A stretch of DNA of 64,000 nucleotides. Source: Taenia hydatigena. Its lineage: Eukaryota > Platyhelminthes > Cestoda > Cyclophyllidea > Taeniidae. Location: NCBI GenBank assembly GCA_036345935.2, contig JADWOT020000001.1, positions 35,218,876-35,282,875 of the forward strand, written 5' to 3'. The position numbers were made by a program, and so were the translations under genes. A model generated the notes under the pieces. It ran no database searches, was not told the origin of the DNA, and worked only from the letters and a program-made list of their open reading frames with translations. Below, piece by piece: positions 45,942-59,304 of the stretch (positions are counted from its first letter, which is position 1; each line of letters begins with the position of its first letter).

Positions 45942-48900
45942 TATCGACCCACTCCATAGAACATTGACAAAGTAACACGATCGCTAGCTGTTGGTCAGGC
46001 AAATTTTCAGTTGGTTTGCTGCTCTGGCCAGTCAAGCACTCAGCGACTTGCGCGACAGAATGGCAGGCTGTATGAAACCCAACGAACTCTGGCAGAGAGC
46101 GTTGTCCATCTAAGGTGCCAATTGCTATTTAATCATCATAATCATTAACCCATGCCAAGAGATAAGTCTCTTTGGGACTATTTGTCAGTTGGAGGGTCAT
46201 TTAGTTGATGGATCAGTCAGTCAGTGGGTCAACAGCTTGTGAAGTAGCTAATTTAAAAAATCGCTTTCTTTCTCATTTGGTTGCCTGCGTGTCTACCTGT
46301 TTGGCTTGGAGCTTGTTGAGAGCATGACAAGTTTACTGAATGGACAAAAGAGGCAAGTGGCGAGCCGTCGGTGAATCAAGGCGCTGGGTAGCCGCTAATT
46401 AGCCCGGAGCCACAGTCACGCCCTACAGTCAGTTTGCTATCGAATCGACCAGCCCATTGAACCACTGATCCGCAAGTCAACGGGGGACTCCGAATGGTGC
46501 AGTAATAAGTGATTACAAGCGAAATGGGAAATGTCCAATTGATATTAGTGATGCACACACGAAAGTTGGCAGTAGTGACTTCTTCAAGACTGTAACTGAA
46601 CTCTTTAGGGGTGGACGTGGAATAAATGCGTGACTGCGCAAAATGAGCTGACAGAAAGGCATATCGTGGAAGTCTCTGACGTCTCACTGGTCCACGTCGC
46701 CACATTATGACATTGGTTGATGAAGGGAAAAGATTCTGCTCCATGCCATTGTTCGGATGTGCTAGTAACATTCACTCCTCTCTCACTTGCCGAGGTTTCA
46801 AGATAGATACTCCAGATATTTAAAATTCGATTCCACTTCGCACTTTAGTCTTCAGTAGAGCTGGCTGAGAATACAAGGACGCGACTGTTCGAGGGTAACC
46901 TTAGGGGTGTTGGGTAAATTGAAGGAGACTCACCTCCTCCTTTAGTCCGAAGCATATGCTATAGTCTCAGAGGATGGAAGCTGAGTGCTCTTTTCATCGT
47001 GGCGAGGTGTGATCAACGAGTGATCTTTAACCTCCTGTGCGGGTTGACTGCAATCCCACTCCTCTATAGAGAGCCAAGTACGCCTCTCAAGTGAGGCGAG
47101 GGAGGAGGGCGAATATGCAGGCTTGTGGTTCACCTCAAGGCAGAATCAGATGTGCCAGCACATGGTGTACCATGTTGGCAGTTGGAGTTGTCAGAAATCG
47201 ACAATTTCTCTGCGACAGAGTCATGCCATCTTCGCCTCGGCGATCGATGTGCCAGCCATGTAGTCACATATATAGAGGAAACAAGGGATTCGTCTGCGGA
47301 GCGTCTTTCAGTGTCTGCCCATCAGTCAGCTCGCTTGTTTACTTGCACGGAAGGACAGGTGTGTATGCGCCTCGTGACTAAAGTAATTAGACTGTGGAAA
47401 GGAGACTCCAACAAGGTCGGAATGTCCCTTGCTGAGTGCGGTGCGCTTAATGTGGCACACGTATTTTCCATCTTTAGCAAAAGAGGAAAGATAGGCGGAT
47501 GCTTGGAAGTTGCTTCAAACACTGCAGCTTCTTTTAAATCAAAGCCCATGTTCTTAGCTTTCATTTGAGCACTCAACAACATTTACATTCAGGGCACTCA
47601 TTCTGCTCATCTTCATCTCCTTTAATCACCCACTGCTCATTTATCTTCTAACCCGTTGGGCTAAACCAGCTATCGCGTTAACCAACTATCACAAGCAGTG
47701 GTAACTCGGAGAAAGGCAGAGGCAGCAACTCACAACAGTAAAATCCGACTAGCAAAGAAGTGGGGAAAATTCTCCCTTATTTGTTCTCATCGGCCTCTTG
47801 TGTCCCCAGTGAGTCTTAACACCACGGAAATTACGAGAACTCGCTTAGTCAGAAGGACACCTCTGCAGACATCAAACTTGCAAGAAGTAAGCGTAACGAA
47901 TGCGATAGTGAAGCCGACTGGATGGTTGGGCGAGGCCTAAAATATATCAGGGCCGGTAGATGTGCCTTTGAAAAGTCAAGTCCTCTGATACATGACCATG
48001 ATTCGCCCATCGTACAGCCAGACGCAAGACCGGAACCTTGTACCTCGGCCAGTCGATGCCATAACTAGGCTTGTGGCCAGTAAGACACCGCACACCCTTA
48101 AGGCATGCGTTTTCACCAAGTCGCCTTGCAGGGTTTGAGCGCATCATGAGAAGCTCCCTACAATCCCGCTGACGGCTTGCAGTTGCTCATAGCTGTCAAG
48201 TAGGGGAGAAGGTGATGTGTTGTATCGGTTGCTTTGTTTAATCATCGCTTAGAACCGTCAACTGACAGCTACCACCGTAAATACTAGCCATAGCCTAATA
48301 CACCTATTCCCAGCTAACTAAAGGATTGGATCCTTTGATTTGGCGGCATCACGAACGAATGACAAGTTAGTCAACCGGTTAAGGCGTGGTCGATGCCTGA
48401 AAGTGTGTGTGGGCCACATGTTAGACCAGACCTAAAACGTTGCAGTCACAATGTGTAAAAATACATAACGATGGGCTGGCAGCATGGGACTAGGTAATCA
48501 TCCCGTACAAATAAGTTACAATATGGTGATAAAGCACCTCACTGAAGCCTCTTTTAGACGGTCTTTATCCGAATTGAGGAAATGTGGGGCTGCTCCTTGC
48601 ACCCTATCTCCAACTTCAAGGTCAGAAGTTTAACAACTTATCCGTAGAAGTGTGCACAATGAATTTTGCGTTTATCCGCTTTCCCTTGGCCTTCGATTCC
48701 CTACTCTACTTGTCGCAATGGAACAGAAGTAGCTTTACGCTGCCTGGAAGTCATCGTTGCCATTATGGTTTTAGTTCCTTTCCTGAACAAGACGCATGTC
48801 TTCAGAACGCCTATAGCCTAACTAAGAGAATGGTTTAGCAATGCAAGCGTGCCAAAACTGATCGATCTATTTGACAGCTGGAAGCCTTTCTTTACCAATC

Positions 48901-51134
48901 AACTCTCCAGCAGCTGCAGCAACCTCAGCGACGGTGACGATGAACACAGGAGCCTGACATCTTACTAGTGCTCGTTTCTCAACATGCCTCAATTACCTCC
49001 ACAGTGGCCATCATCGTGGTAGTGGCCGCCATCGTCAGACGGTTTGATCAGAATTTGAAGTGTTACTGCGCGAGTTGTGCATGCACTGACCAGTCACCCT
49101 TGCCAAGTTTCCGAGATGTAATTTCAAACACTTGACACTAGAGGCTGTTCAGTGCTAATTTTACGAGTGCAGGGTAAATTAAAAGTAAGGCATCACCCAC
49201 TTTTTTACTTTATAGCTTCGATTTAGCAAAAGAAGTGTTGTTTGATGACAGAAATTTGGTTCAATCAAATCTTAGCACCGAAGCAGATGACAATGACTTG
49301 GACAAACTCGACAAGTCGCCAGCAAGATGATGATTAGTGGACTAACACTAAATCTTGTGGCCATCAATTTAGTGAATGTAATGATCCCACAACTTGCGAG
49401 TCCATGCATTTAACTCTACGAGCACGTTACTGCATGCTCCCTTCTCTTCAGCTACAAATCGCGTCATCCCATTTTCTCCCATGTCTCTTCTTTGACCATT
49501 TGCCCTCCTCACCTCAGTCTATCGCTCACTCTTACAACATGAATACCAGATACACCCTAAAATTACTTAAGAGTTAAAAAGAGACTTTTATTAAGCACAG
49601 CATCATTCGCTGAATTCGTTACCTTCGATCCATGCTCGCCACAGCGACTCACATCGCCTTCCTGACAACTCGCTGCCACGCACACAAATTTCAAGTCTTT
49701 GTCTTTGCTCTTACGAGCAATAAGCCAACTACATCGCTATTCTTACGTTCCGGTGAAGTGAAGACCTTGTTGAAAGGAAGTTGCCTTGCGTTTTGTTCTC
49801 CCCAAGTGGACGTCACTCTGCTTAAATAATGCAATGAAATCAACTCGGTATTTGCAGGTTCAACTACTTCTTCGCAATCTGAGCTCATTGACGAGCACCA
49901 TCAATTTCGCCAAAACGTGAGTTTTTATCGTAAAACAGCAACGCAAACGCAGGTGAAAGTTTCAAAAATATGATATAAAATTCTTACCTACCCTCTACTT
50001 TGATTACATTCACAACTTTCCATTGTGAAGATAATCAAAGTAGAGGGGTAGCAAGAATTTTACCTCAGATCTTGAGACTATCGTCTACGTTTGTGTTGAT
50101 GTTTCGCTACACTAGCTTCCAGTTCCTTGGGTATACTCATCGATCCACCCATCTGCAATGAGCCACATCATTGCTGGCATCTTCGTCATGAAGACATCAA
50201 GGTCTAAAGGGGTGACATCAGCGCCTCCAGAGAACGTAGACACTGCAATGGGGTAAGCAGCGATAGGAACTAATCAGTTGAGCAGTTAAAAGGCCAGGTA
50301 GATGGTGTGATCAAACCAGAATGGAGGAACTCATCGGATAGAAGCCTCAAGACAGCCACTGCTACCCATTTAACGAATGGGTCAAGGCGCGACTTAGTGA
50401 ATGGGAGCTGGCAAGGAAACCAGACAGCGGCGAAGGCGCCTACATATGAGTCCATGTTGATGGTTACTGATGGCTCTTGACCTGTGAGCAATTGTCGGAA
50501 GACTTGGCGTTCGCTGGGATTGTGAGAACCCATAACACTTCGCACCCTTGAATCTAATTAATGCTGGCTGCTTTCCTTCTTCTATTGAGTACATTTTGGA
50601 AATTGTGGACGTTTTCTCGCATGTCGTTGAAGAGCACGTGAAGGCTGCTATAACCCAAGGCCCACGATGGTATCACTGATATGTAGAGACTGTCTCGGTT
50701 TTCAGTTCTTGATTGTCGAGAGTCCTGCGTTTCGCCTGTGAAATTCTTTAAGCGATATCCAGCCTCCCACAGCATGCTGTTATTAACAACGATTGACACG
50801 CCTCCCAAACTGCTTCATGCTGGTGTTGCAACCAGAGAGAGGGTTGACTAGGAAGCGAGCTTGATAAATAACTGACTAACAGCATTCATGATTGGTTTCT
50901 GGTTTCACTTTACTCCTATCAAACCAGTGCATTGAGTGCAGGCAAAGAACATCTCCCATCACTGATGGCATGAACGAGGTCAAGTGGTGAGAATAATGCG
51001 CGCTCACAGAAGGACGAATGCTATCGCGGGGTGGAGGATTCACTGACACGCACGCTTCTCCGCCGAGTATGACGACCACATTGACCGCCGAATCACGTGG
51101 CAAAAGAGACGGTTCTCTAGCTGCCTCAATACAT

Positions 51135-51980
51135 CAGCGCATCTGCGATATATATACTTAAGTAAGTAGTCCTCAATGTTAGACGAGAAGTGTTCGACGA
51201 ATACGCCTCATGCTACGGAACCGTCGTCATCTGCCTTCGATGGAGAAGAGTACTTATCGAATCAGCGCAACTATCATCGCTCTGCTCTGCTTATTGTTTC
51301 ATTAATGAAGAGCTCTTGCTTCTTGCCCTTAGTCCACTCGTAATAAGGGAATCAAGACGGTCCTACTTCTCCTACAATCATTTACCCTCATGAGAATCTA
51401 ATTCGTTTAGAGGTGGCTTTATTGCGATGTGGTATCACTGAGTACCACCTCTGTCACAATTGATGACTGCCTAGTCACAAAACGCAAGGCGCTTGCTTAA
51501 CTACATTTCTCTCACGTGATGACAGCAGTATTATGGGTCGGATCTAGTGCATGACCAAATTCTCCTTTTGAGTGGTTGCTTAAAGTTACCATCCAGACAT
51601 ATGTGCTTCATGTCTGTAAAAATGGCATTGAAAGGCAAATAAAACTTTTCGGATTCTTTTGTGTGACGATAATCGGTCTATCAAGCTGCGTCAGTACAAA
51701 TAAAGCCTGCTCGTTGACCGCTCTCACTCTACCCTTTCCAAGAGAATGAAAGTCGAGTGTGTCACACATTTTATGGATTTGCTGATTTGTTTACGCCTTC
51801 ATGCCCGTACCCGAAGACCACTGACTGCAAAGGGCCGTTCTTCCATCATTTCAATTTTCAGCTTTTGTTTCCCCAAAATGAGTGGATTTAGAGCAGACAG
51901 CTTCTCGTCCAACATCGAGGACTACTTCGTCAAGCACATGTAGTGCAAATGTGCTGATGTGCCGAAATGGCTTCCGTTTT
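51135..51980. repeat. Long foldback element (A3 copy)
   Basis: Left end near 51150-51190 (taagtagtcctcaatgttag) inverts at 51905-51945 (aacatcgaggactacttcgt). Equivalent to 11545-12380. Confidence 0.6.
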
Positions 51981-52437
51981 GTCAACGCTAGCGAATGGTT
52001 CGGTGACAAAGTGCCAACTCAGAGTTAAAAGGAGTAGTGGAGGGCTTTGATAAATCCACCTTTCCTTCACACCATTCCCTTGCATTTTAAAACGATAGTT
52101 TGATTTGAATAAAGCTTTTCGCCAAATCAAGTCCTCACTTTTCCACCCACTTCAGCAGAATCGGGTAAAAGGTATTGACGCCAACATAGGCGGTTCCCAT
52201 AATCACTAGTGAGTAAGAAGTGACGCATGGTAGCAGCACCTGTAGCCACAATCACGACCTACTGGTCCACTAGTCAACGAGGGAGATGTGGTATCAACTG
52301 ACTGCAAGCACAAATGTCTGTAGTGATGTCCTCATGCAGAGGTTGACAATGATGACACAAAATGCGGCCCATTACGCCAAATGGGTCAGACTCGCTGTTG
52401 GAGGTGAGACATAGGTTAGGTCACGGGTTGATCACTA

Positions 52438-52656
52438 ATGTGTCAAGCGGGAGAGGTGATGGCTAGTGGAGTGTGTGATCGTCTCCAGCATTCAAGGCAT
52501 TCACGAAACCAGATAGCGACAAACTTTTTAGCACTGCTAACCCCTGACCGCATTTTGTCCAACTGGGAGGACTATTCACTCAACCACCTGAAGAGAAGTT
52601 GTCCTCTTTGTGGCGCCGATTACCGGGACTCAAATGCGGCGTCGCACAGAAGCTAA
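52438..52656 (+). CDS. Small ORF with a zinc-finger-like Cys/His motif
   Basis: 72 codons. The C-terminal 30 residues read NHLKRSCPLCGADYRDSNAA then SHRS-stop: a C-x2-C pair with His 12 residues later, loosely like one half of a C2H2 finger. The first 40 residues are basic and contain LLTPDRILSNWEDYS. The counterpart at 12838-13066 has an internal stop but conserves the Cys pair and the terminal stop. It could be a decayed element-encoded DNA-binding peptide or a chance motif. Confidence 0.35.
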   Translation: MCQAGEVMASGVCDRLQHSRHSRNQIATNFLALLTPDRILSNWEDYSLNHLKRSCPLCGADYRDSNAASHRS

Positions 52657-53939
52657 AATCTAAATCTATAAGCTTAGGATTGAGTGTCTTGACATGAGAG
52701 GACTGACAGTTGAGGAGACGACGATACAAATGGTGCTAAATAAAGGGTTTTTGGGGGCAAGCAACCTCTCGACAACAAAGACAAATCGTACTAAATTTAA
52801 AGATGTTCGCAGTTTAAGCGATCTGCTTTAGCTGCCCTTGCTCCAAGCGAGTGAAGGACAAGGAGCATGAGATCAACTTTGGCTTTCATCTCCCCTCTCT
52901 TGACCATCCTTCCCTTTAAGCGCGTATGGTGCGTGCATATAAATGACTTTCTCTGTCTTTGGTGGCGTGATGAACGAGGTAGCGTGAAGGGGACTAGGCA
53001 CGTTGCTGCTGCTGCTGCAAGACAGGGAGAGGCGCGCAAGCCCCTCAGTTGGCCTCACAGGCCAGATTCACGGGTGCATCATTTTCTAACCTCATCCTCA
53101 TTCCCCATGTTGCCTGTGGCTAGAGAGTTGTCACTGAAATGCATTAAGTGCAGAGCTTTGGAATTAAGGCCAATCAATAAGTACCATTGTCATTTAGACG
53201 TAACAGATGTGCTGCAGAGCACAAGGTCTACTCTCACTCCTGCTAGGCTAACTTAACAGGTCTTACATCATCTCACCATAGCCATTTGGCTTTTTGGTTC
53301 TTCTCTGAACTGATTGCATTATTTTTGGCCACGCTGGCTTACATGGGCAGTAAGCGGAGTAGCTAGATTGTTATTTTTGTTTACTCTCCTCTAACAGGTA
53401 CGTTGAAATGTGTGGCAGGCTCAACTTTCTTTCCCAAAAACGGTAGAATGAGAGCAGGCGAAGCCATTACCTTCCTGCCTCAAAGGGAAATGACAAAGGT
53501 TCCATATGGAGAAGCGTGCTCGTCGAAGTGGTTGTGGTGGTGGCTGATCTGATCCGTTTTCATCAGCAGAGCTGCGCGTGTGCATGCATCTCGGCCTCCT
53601 AGCAGCAGCGCCTATCACCTGCCTAATCACAACGATTAATCAGAACAAAGACAAGGCAGCAGAACTGACAACTGACTCTCTAGTGGTCAGACAGATTAGA
53701 TTTTAAGTGGGTGTGGAGCTTATTACGCTTTACAGGTCTCATTGACGCCCCAACCAAGACGTCTAGAGGTAAATTTGGCCAGATGGCGCCAATAAGAGAG
53801 AAGAACCAGAAGAAAGGATAATTTAACTTCTAGATTTAAGGCCTTCATAAGGCTGTATCCTTTACAGCCTCATGGAATAATTAGTAGTAAGCAGTTAACA
53901 AACCGATGCCGTTGCTTACCACCTGGCACACTCACCACG

Positions 53940-54180
53940 AATACGCTTGACTAATCATTTGTAAATGTTGAGCGAAAAGCGTTCGGCAAACACGCTTCTG
54001 GTTACAACCCATCCTCATCTGCCTTCGAGAGAGAAGGGTACTCTCTGTGCCAGCACAGCCCTCATCACTCTGACTAGTTCATTGCATCACCAGTAGATTG
54101 CTCAATGCTTGTTCGCATTCTGCTCAATGCAAAGAAAACAAGGTAGCCCTATCTATGCCTGAAACTATCCCTCCCAAATA
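53940..54180 (+). repeat. Left half of a foldback element (A3 copy)
   Basis: Equivalent to 14500-14720 with the same truncation. Confidence 0.5.
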
Positions 54181-54209
54181 AGATCCGTCTAATTATAAAG
54201 TGGTCTTAG

Positions 54210-54665
54210 CAAACTATCACGATGTGCCTCTTTTGTTGTATTGCATGGCTGCCTTGTCACAAAACCTACTCAACAATGTATTGCTCACCGAAATCGCTAG
54301 CTTTAGAACTGCTGCAAGAGGTCAGCTGACTTGTTCGAGGCTTCGCGTAAATCACCTGAACCCTTCATGACGAGCTGTCAAGAAACACTTTGAGCTTGTT
54401 GCAGGTTTGACTGACAGCAAGATCAAATCACCACATGCATTAACTCAGGGCAAAAATCTGCTTTCACGTTGGGATATACTTGGATTGTTTCCTTGTCGTG
54501 TAAGAGATAATTGAATCCACTTTCACCTCACCTGCCGAGTTGCCAAAACTTATTTTGGGTCAGTTGTCATTAAATGTCATTTCCCTCTACTTTAGCAATT
54601 GTCAAGTCGCTTCTATAGCCTTTTGGCTTCATGTTGGCACTTTACTTAGCCAAGGGATAATGCCC
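54210..54665 (+). pseudogene. Broken counterpart of the ORF at 14751-15188
   Basis: Keeps LLNNVLLTEIASF, ARGQLTCSRL, SKIKSPHA, GKNLLSRW and LGLFPCRVRDN in one frame, but with stops near 54368, 54512 and later. Confidence 0.4.
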
Positions 54666-55662
54666 GATCAAAGCTGTTGGCTAGTTGATGGGCCATTCAG
54701 TCGTTCTACAGCTTGGACAATAACTATTATAGTTCAAGTCTAGCTGACTCATTAGGTAGCAGATTGTGGAGGGTCTAAGGTACCTAGTAAGTAGCCAACT
54801 GAGGTAGGTGATGAGCTTTTCATTAACTAGACCGCTAAGTAGTCGATTAACTGGGAGCCACAGTCGGACTGTTAGTCTTTTCACTCATCCCAGAAATCAA
54901 AGACACGGTAGCATAGTTGTTGACATTGCCATTCGACACGGAGCTACTAACTCATGGACTCACAAACAAACTGCACCAACCAGTTACCGATCTATATAAA
55001 AGGCAAATTCAGTCGGCCAAGAGACATCCGCACACAACGCATAGCTACTAACCATCTAATGAGTAGCTTGTCGCATGCCAGTGTATCGTTTAATGGGCCA
55101 GCCGGCTGCCTATCTCGCATCCCAGTTCAGTCCAATATTAACCAAACCACCTTCCAGCATCTATTAATCAGAAAGTCACATCAACTGTCCTTCAGAGACG
55201 ACTATTAGAATGTCTGTGTTTGCCCAATCAGCGTCCACTCCACCTCATCTGCTTCCAGTCAGCAGATTAAGCACAGAGAGCCAAGACGCATTGATGCTTT
55301 GCAGCAATAGCATGCTGCGAATGCAGTCACCACTTGCGTGCTTTCCACTTTTATCTTTAACTCACTCTTTGCTCGAGACTAAGCCCGTTTAAGCGCAAAC
55401 TGTTCTGGAAGAACCCCAGCTGTTCCACTGTTAAAAAAAAGGTTGATGCACTTATCTATCACAGGACAATAAAATCATTATTGCAAAGCCAAACGCAAGA
55501 CCAAAATCTACCCATCAGTCAACTGGTGCTTTAACTTAGCTTGTGGTGAGCAAGAAATCAAACACTTGCAAGACATTTGCGCCATGATAGGAGCAGTATC
55601 ACATCATTGGAGTTGAATGACGCTAAGTAGGGAGAGGTGAACGCTGAACCTAGTACAGTCCT

Positions 55663-55902
55663 TTGCGGACTTGTTGGCACACCGCTACTGACATTGCAGT
55701 CACAAATTGTGCACAGAGGAACGGATCGCTTTGCCTAAAGGCTACGTTTCCACTAATGTTAATCAAGACCATAAGCATGTCACCTCCGCATGATGATCGC
55801 CCAGTCACCAGAAGAGCAATGCTTGCACAGCCTGCTTACTTGAGAATATGCCAAAGGTGTGGAAGGGGCTGGAGTGTTATCAACACAAATCAGTGGCGCT
55901 AA
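55663..55902 (+). CDS. Module C copy 4 (uninterrupted, 79 codons)
   Basis: Reads CWHTATDIAVTNCAQRNGSL, then PLMLIKTISM and PVTRRAMLAQPAYLRICQ in a single frame. The 16.7-16.9 kb copy splits the same blocks over two frames. It has several Cys residues but no recognised domain. Splice boundaries are unclear, so it may be an exon or an intact-by-chance relic. Confidence 0.35.
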   Translation: MRTCWHTATDIAVTNCAQRNGSLCLKATFPLMLIKTISMSPPHDDRPVTRRAMLAQPAYLRICQRCGRGWSVINTNQWR

Positions 55903-56299
55903 GGGCGCATACGCAAAAGAGCCCTCTGATAGTGTTTGCATTTAGCTTGGACTGTCGGTTGGGTAGAGGAAGGTGGGACAGCCGACTGCTTCTCATCAAT
56001 CATTGGAATGGTAACTCGCCTTTGAATGACTTGAGTGTTTAACAAGCAGCCTTAAGGCAATTAATCGACCTCGTTCCATTCCCTAAAGACCTAAATTATC
56101 GGAAGCGATCCATCGCTGCAACAGCACTCTCTCGCTATCCTCTGGAGACCTCAACAGACGGCTACCATCATTGCGCATCGATCTTAGTAGAACAGGGCGA
56201 TTCCCATCAGACCGATAAATCTGAATCTCTCACTGTCAATAACACGAACTTGCAGGGATCCCGTAAAGTAATGATTGCGTGCTGAACACTACATAGCAG

Positions 56300-56640
56300 A
56301 GAGGAACAATTAGTTAAATCCAACTTGAAGCACTGAGGGACGAATAGCTTCCAGACAAAGCGATGTGCTCCATCCTGTGCAATTGCCGGATACAATAGCA
56401 GCATTAAGCCGACCCGTTCGGAAAGGTGTGCAACGAGTTCAGCGCTTGTCTGCCCCTTCTTGGCTTTTGTCTTCCTCGGGATGAAAAGAGGGAGAACAAG
56501 TAGGGAACAAATTTCGTCGGCGATATGGCAAATAAGGTAGAGTGATGAGATTTGAGCTCGTTTGACTGAGAACACCCCTCGCTTGAAGGTGAATAATGAT
56601 ACTTGTGCATGAGGATTTGTGTCCATCGAATGTTTTTGGC
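56300..56640 (-). pseudogene. Module C copy 5 joined to a foldback right-half relic
   Basis: The minus strand at 56330-56410 matches module C around the GCACA-GATCGCTTTG block. 56440-56640 (plus) has the order of the FB right half (ggcttttgtc, gggagaacaagtagg, tagagtgatgag), strongly diverged. Confidence 0.3.
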
Positions 56641-56649
56641 CAAAGAGAA

Positions 56650-57600
56650 TGGTTTAGTCTACCACATCTACTTCAGTTATGCCGATATATCGAAAGAGGC
56701 AGCGACCTACCAACATTAGCTAGTGCCGATGTGATGACAGGAGAATCAACGACATTACACTTTGTCTTTCGGATGACAATATAGGGAGGCATTTGATTTC
56801 CTACCGATACTCAACACCAGCATCTGGCTCGTAACCGTGACCGATGCAGCCAGAGGTGCTAAAGACGCCCGATTAAGCCTCTACAACTGTTCTTTCCTCC
56901 TCGTCTCTGTGGTCAGTGCTGCCCTGACCTCATGGAAGGAGGTTATGTCCTCAGTATGACAGTGAGAACCAGCATTTGGGCTACCTGCTGGTCACCTCAT
57001 GTGGACCCTTCAACGTGGCCGAAATATGACCCCCCTTACTGCCACATTGCTCGTGACGCCCTCGTTGGCATGCAGGCTATCAGTGCGATTAGTTGATCAT
57101 GTTCAAGCAAAGAAATTGTCTCCTCTTTGTTTAAGAGGATAGTCGCATGATTGGGATGAGTTGTCGGAGTAATTCCGCCCACCATCGACATGGTTGGGTT
57201 TTACTATACCAATTCCTAATAAACTCTTTAACAGCGTAGGAAGAGGGCGCCACCAGAACTGATTTTATTCACATCAGGCAAAACACATTCAAACTACAAA
57301 TGACGAAACCGTTTTCGATGTTGATCTGAGTTGGATGATTCGCGTTGAGTGTGGCACAGACAATGATTTACACTTGCACAACCTTCATTCTTCTCTCATT
57401 CCTTAGGTTAACATCATTCTCTTCTTTACAGAGGACTTACGCTTAAATGAAACGACTTGTTGCAGTAGTGTCGGCCATATCGTTGCGATTTTACTTTTCG
57501 GCGATCTGGTTGTGATGCTGTCGGACAGAGAAATGGTCTACGCAGCATTTCTGCTTGCGTACGCGAGCTTCGCATTGCTCAATTGGAGCAGTGCAATGGG
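56650..57600. other. No supported gene
   Basis: The only attractive frame (57480-57590, plus, Leu/Ala-rich) is antisense to the region homologous between 57.5 and 59.4 kb and is treated as a shadow. Confidence 0.45.
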
Positions 57601-57602
57601 CT

Positions 57603-57996
57603 TCACTGTCTCTCTACTTGGTGAATAATTACGCCGCCTTGCACATCTGATAACGAGGAAAGGTGATCCGAGGGAGCGTCACCGGTGCTCAGTTGGAGTA
57701 GGGGTGAGACTGTGCAGACGCCATCAACAGAAGCTGCCATCGGCCTCAGTGGATTAGGATGCGACTAGCTTCGCAGCGTCATCTCTTTTTCATCAACTTG
57801 CACTGATGGTGTTGTTTGCGTGACAACTGCTTCCATTCAACCTAAACTTGTTAAGGTCAATCCATCTGCAGCAGCTATCCACACTAACAAATAGCATAAT
57901 TGGGTCGTGTAAAAATAAACTTACCAAACAAAATGCTTCAAATGGTAGCACTACAGCAATTAATACAAACACGAACTTGGTAGCCCTTTTGTCCAT
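57603..57996 (-). CDS. Two-exon gene for a predicted small secreted protein (77 aa)
   Basis: Exon 1 is 57996-57925: MDKRATKFVFVLIAVVLPFE then AFCL, a basic start followed by a long hydrophobic core, i.e. a signal peptide, with donor TTG-GTAAGT. Exon 2 is 57764-57603: acceptor AGCTAG, SHPNPLRPMAASVDGVCTVS, ending VIIHQVERQ-stop. Exon lengths 72 and 162 nt; the intron is 160 nt; the junction is phase 0. Paralogous exon-2 sequences are at 28444-28734 and 59165-59304. A one-exon signal peptide is typical of tapeworm secreted-protein genes. The mature peptide would be about 50-55 residues with one Cys. No family was recognised. An uninterrupted reading of exon 1 into the intron also exists, so the splice is inferred. 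Confidence 0.5.
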
Positions 57997-57999
57997 TCA

Positions 58000-59150
58000 T
58001 AACGATGATTCAATGTGAGAAATCGCCATCACCACACGAGGAGACGTTGAGCTAGCAGAAATGTCAGTCAAACCACCGCGTCGTCACCTTAGAGCGAAGC
58101 GTCAATTGTGGTCATGGAAACGACAAATAAAAACAAGGGATGATTTGTGTGATAAGAGTGGCGCATTAACAAGCATAGTTAATGCAATTTTTGCGTGCAT
58201 TAAATTTTGCGAGGCGGAATTAGTGGATTAGCGATGCCACGCATAATGGCAATTGCAACAATACATATTTTAGCGCAAATATTTTAAGCACCAAATTTAT
58301 ATTTAACTGAGATTGTGATGTGCATGCTTAGGGCTGCTTTAGCTATCAAAATGTGGTACTGCTAGAAGTGAGTTATTTGATCTCACAATTATTATCTGAC
58401 ATCTTGCATTGGCCCAGTGAAGCGAACTCATATCCTGGCTACTCGCGGCAGGGTGGAAAGAATGGCGCGGTGTGGGAGGGATACGCTTGCGAATCGTTGC
58501 TTGCGAGAGATAGTGCCTCCTGGTCACTGCTACGCAACGGCACGTCATTGTTTAGCCACTCCTTTGTGTTTATGCTCATTCGATGGCTGGCTAATCACTC
58601 TAGTTCAGTTTGTCGTTGCACAATTTTGGCGATCTTATGCAGAGTGTGAAGCATTAGAATAACATGGTAGCCGATGTTGAAAGGAGAGGCAAGGGGAGAT
58701 GCGAGATGGAAAGAGCACTTCAGAAATGTGTATGCCCATTAAGTTGCCATATTACAGAATTCCTGTCACACAGTCGGCAAGCTGGATCGCTGACTACCCT
58801 GTCCACTCATTTCTCACTGGAATTGACATTTTCGACCAATATTTTGATGTGGCAGCGCCTCTCACACTCACCCACTCAGTCCACCAATGCTCGTATCATT
58901 ACCATCCACCTCATCCTGCTCACATGAAAGGCGAAAAGAAAGCACTGCTGTGACATAACTCAGTTAGCACGATACAATCATGCTATGGGGTGTGGGGAAG
59001 AGGGATAGGGAGAGGGGGAAAAGAGACGGGGCAAATGATCCCTAGCAACTTAAACAGCAGAGGATGCGCCATCTTGCTGCACATCGATCGTTGGGTCGAA
59101 GACGGCAATTTGAATTGCACGTGCCAGCATGCAATGAGTGTAGCAGAGTG
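58000..59150. other. 5' flank of the small secreted protein gene; no other gene supported
   Basis: 58200-58330 is AT-rich. ORFs at 58353-58662 overlap each other in two frames without support. Confidence 0.4.
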
Positions 59151-59164
59151 GTCGCGAGTGACTA

Positions 59165-59304
59165 ATGATGGCGCTTCTCCACCTCACACTCCTCCCTTGT
59201 CACACCTACAAGGCAGCGGATTTATTAGCGAAATGGCCACACTTACAGTCGACAAGGGTTCCAGCGATTCCATCAATTGCCCACATGTAGGACCATGTGA
59301 GTAG
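59165..59304 (+). pseudogene. Second broken paralogue of the small secreted protein exon 2
   Basis: NDGASPPHTPPLSHLQGSGF matches the 28.5 kb relative and, more weakly, exon 2 at 57.7 kb. Similarity continues past the stop to about 59430. No signal-peptide exon lies upstream. Confidence 0.4.

Larger units (their letters stand above)
44560..54930 (+). repeat. Family A long unit, copy A3
   Basis: Partner of 7200-15385 and the longer of the two (10.4 kb). It contains 46190-47550, which matches 3100-4480 and is missing from A2. A3 therefore looks closer to the full unit, with A2 carrying internal deletions. Confidence 0.8.
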
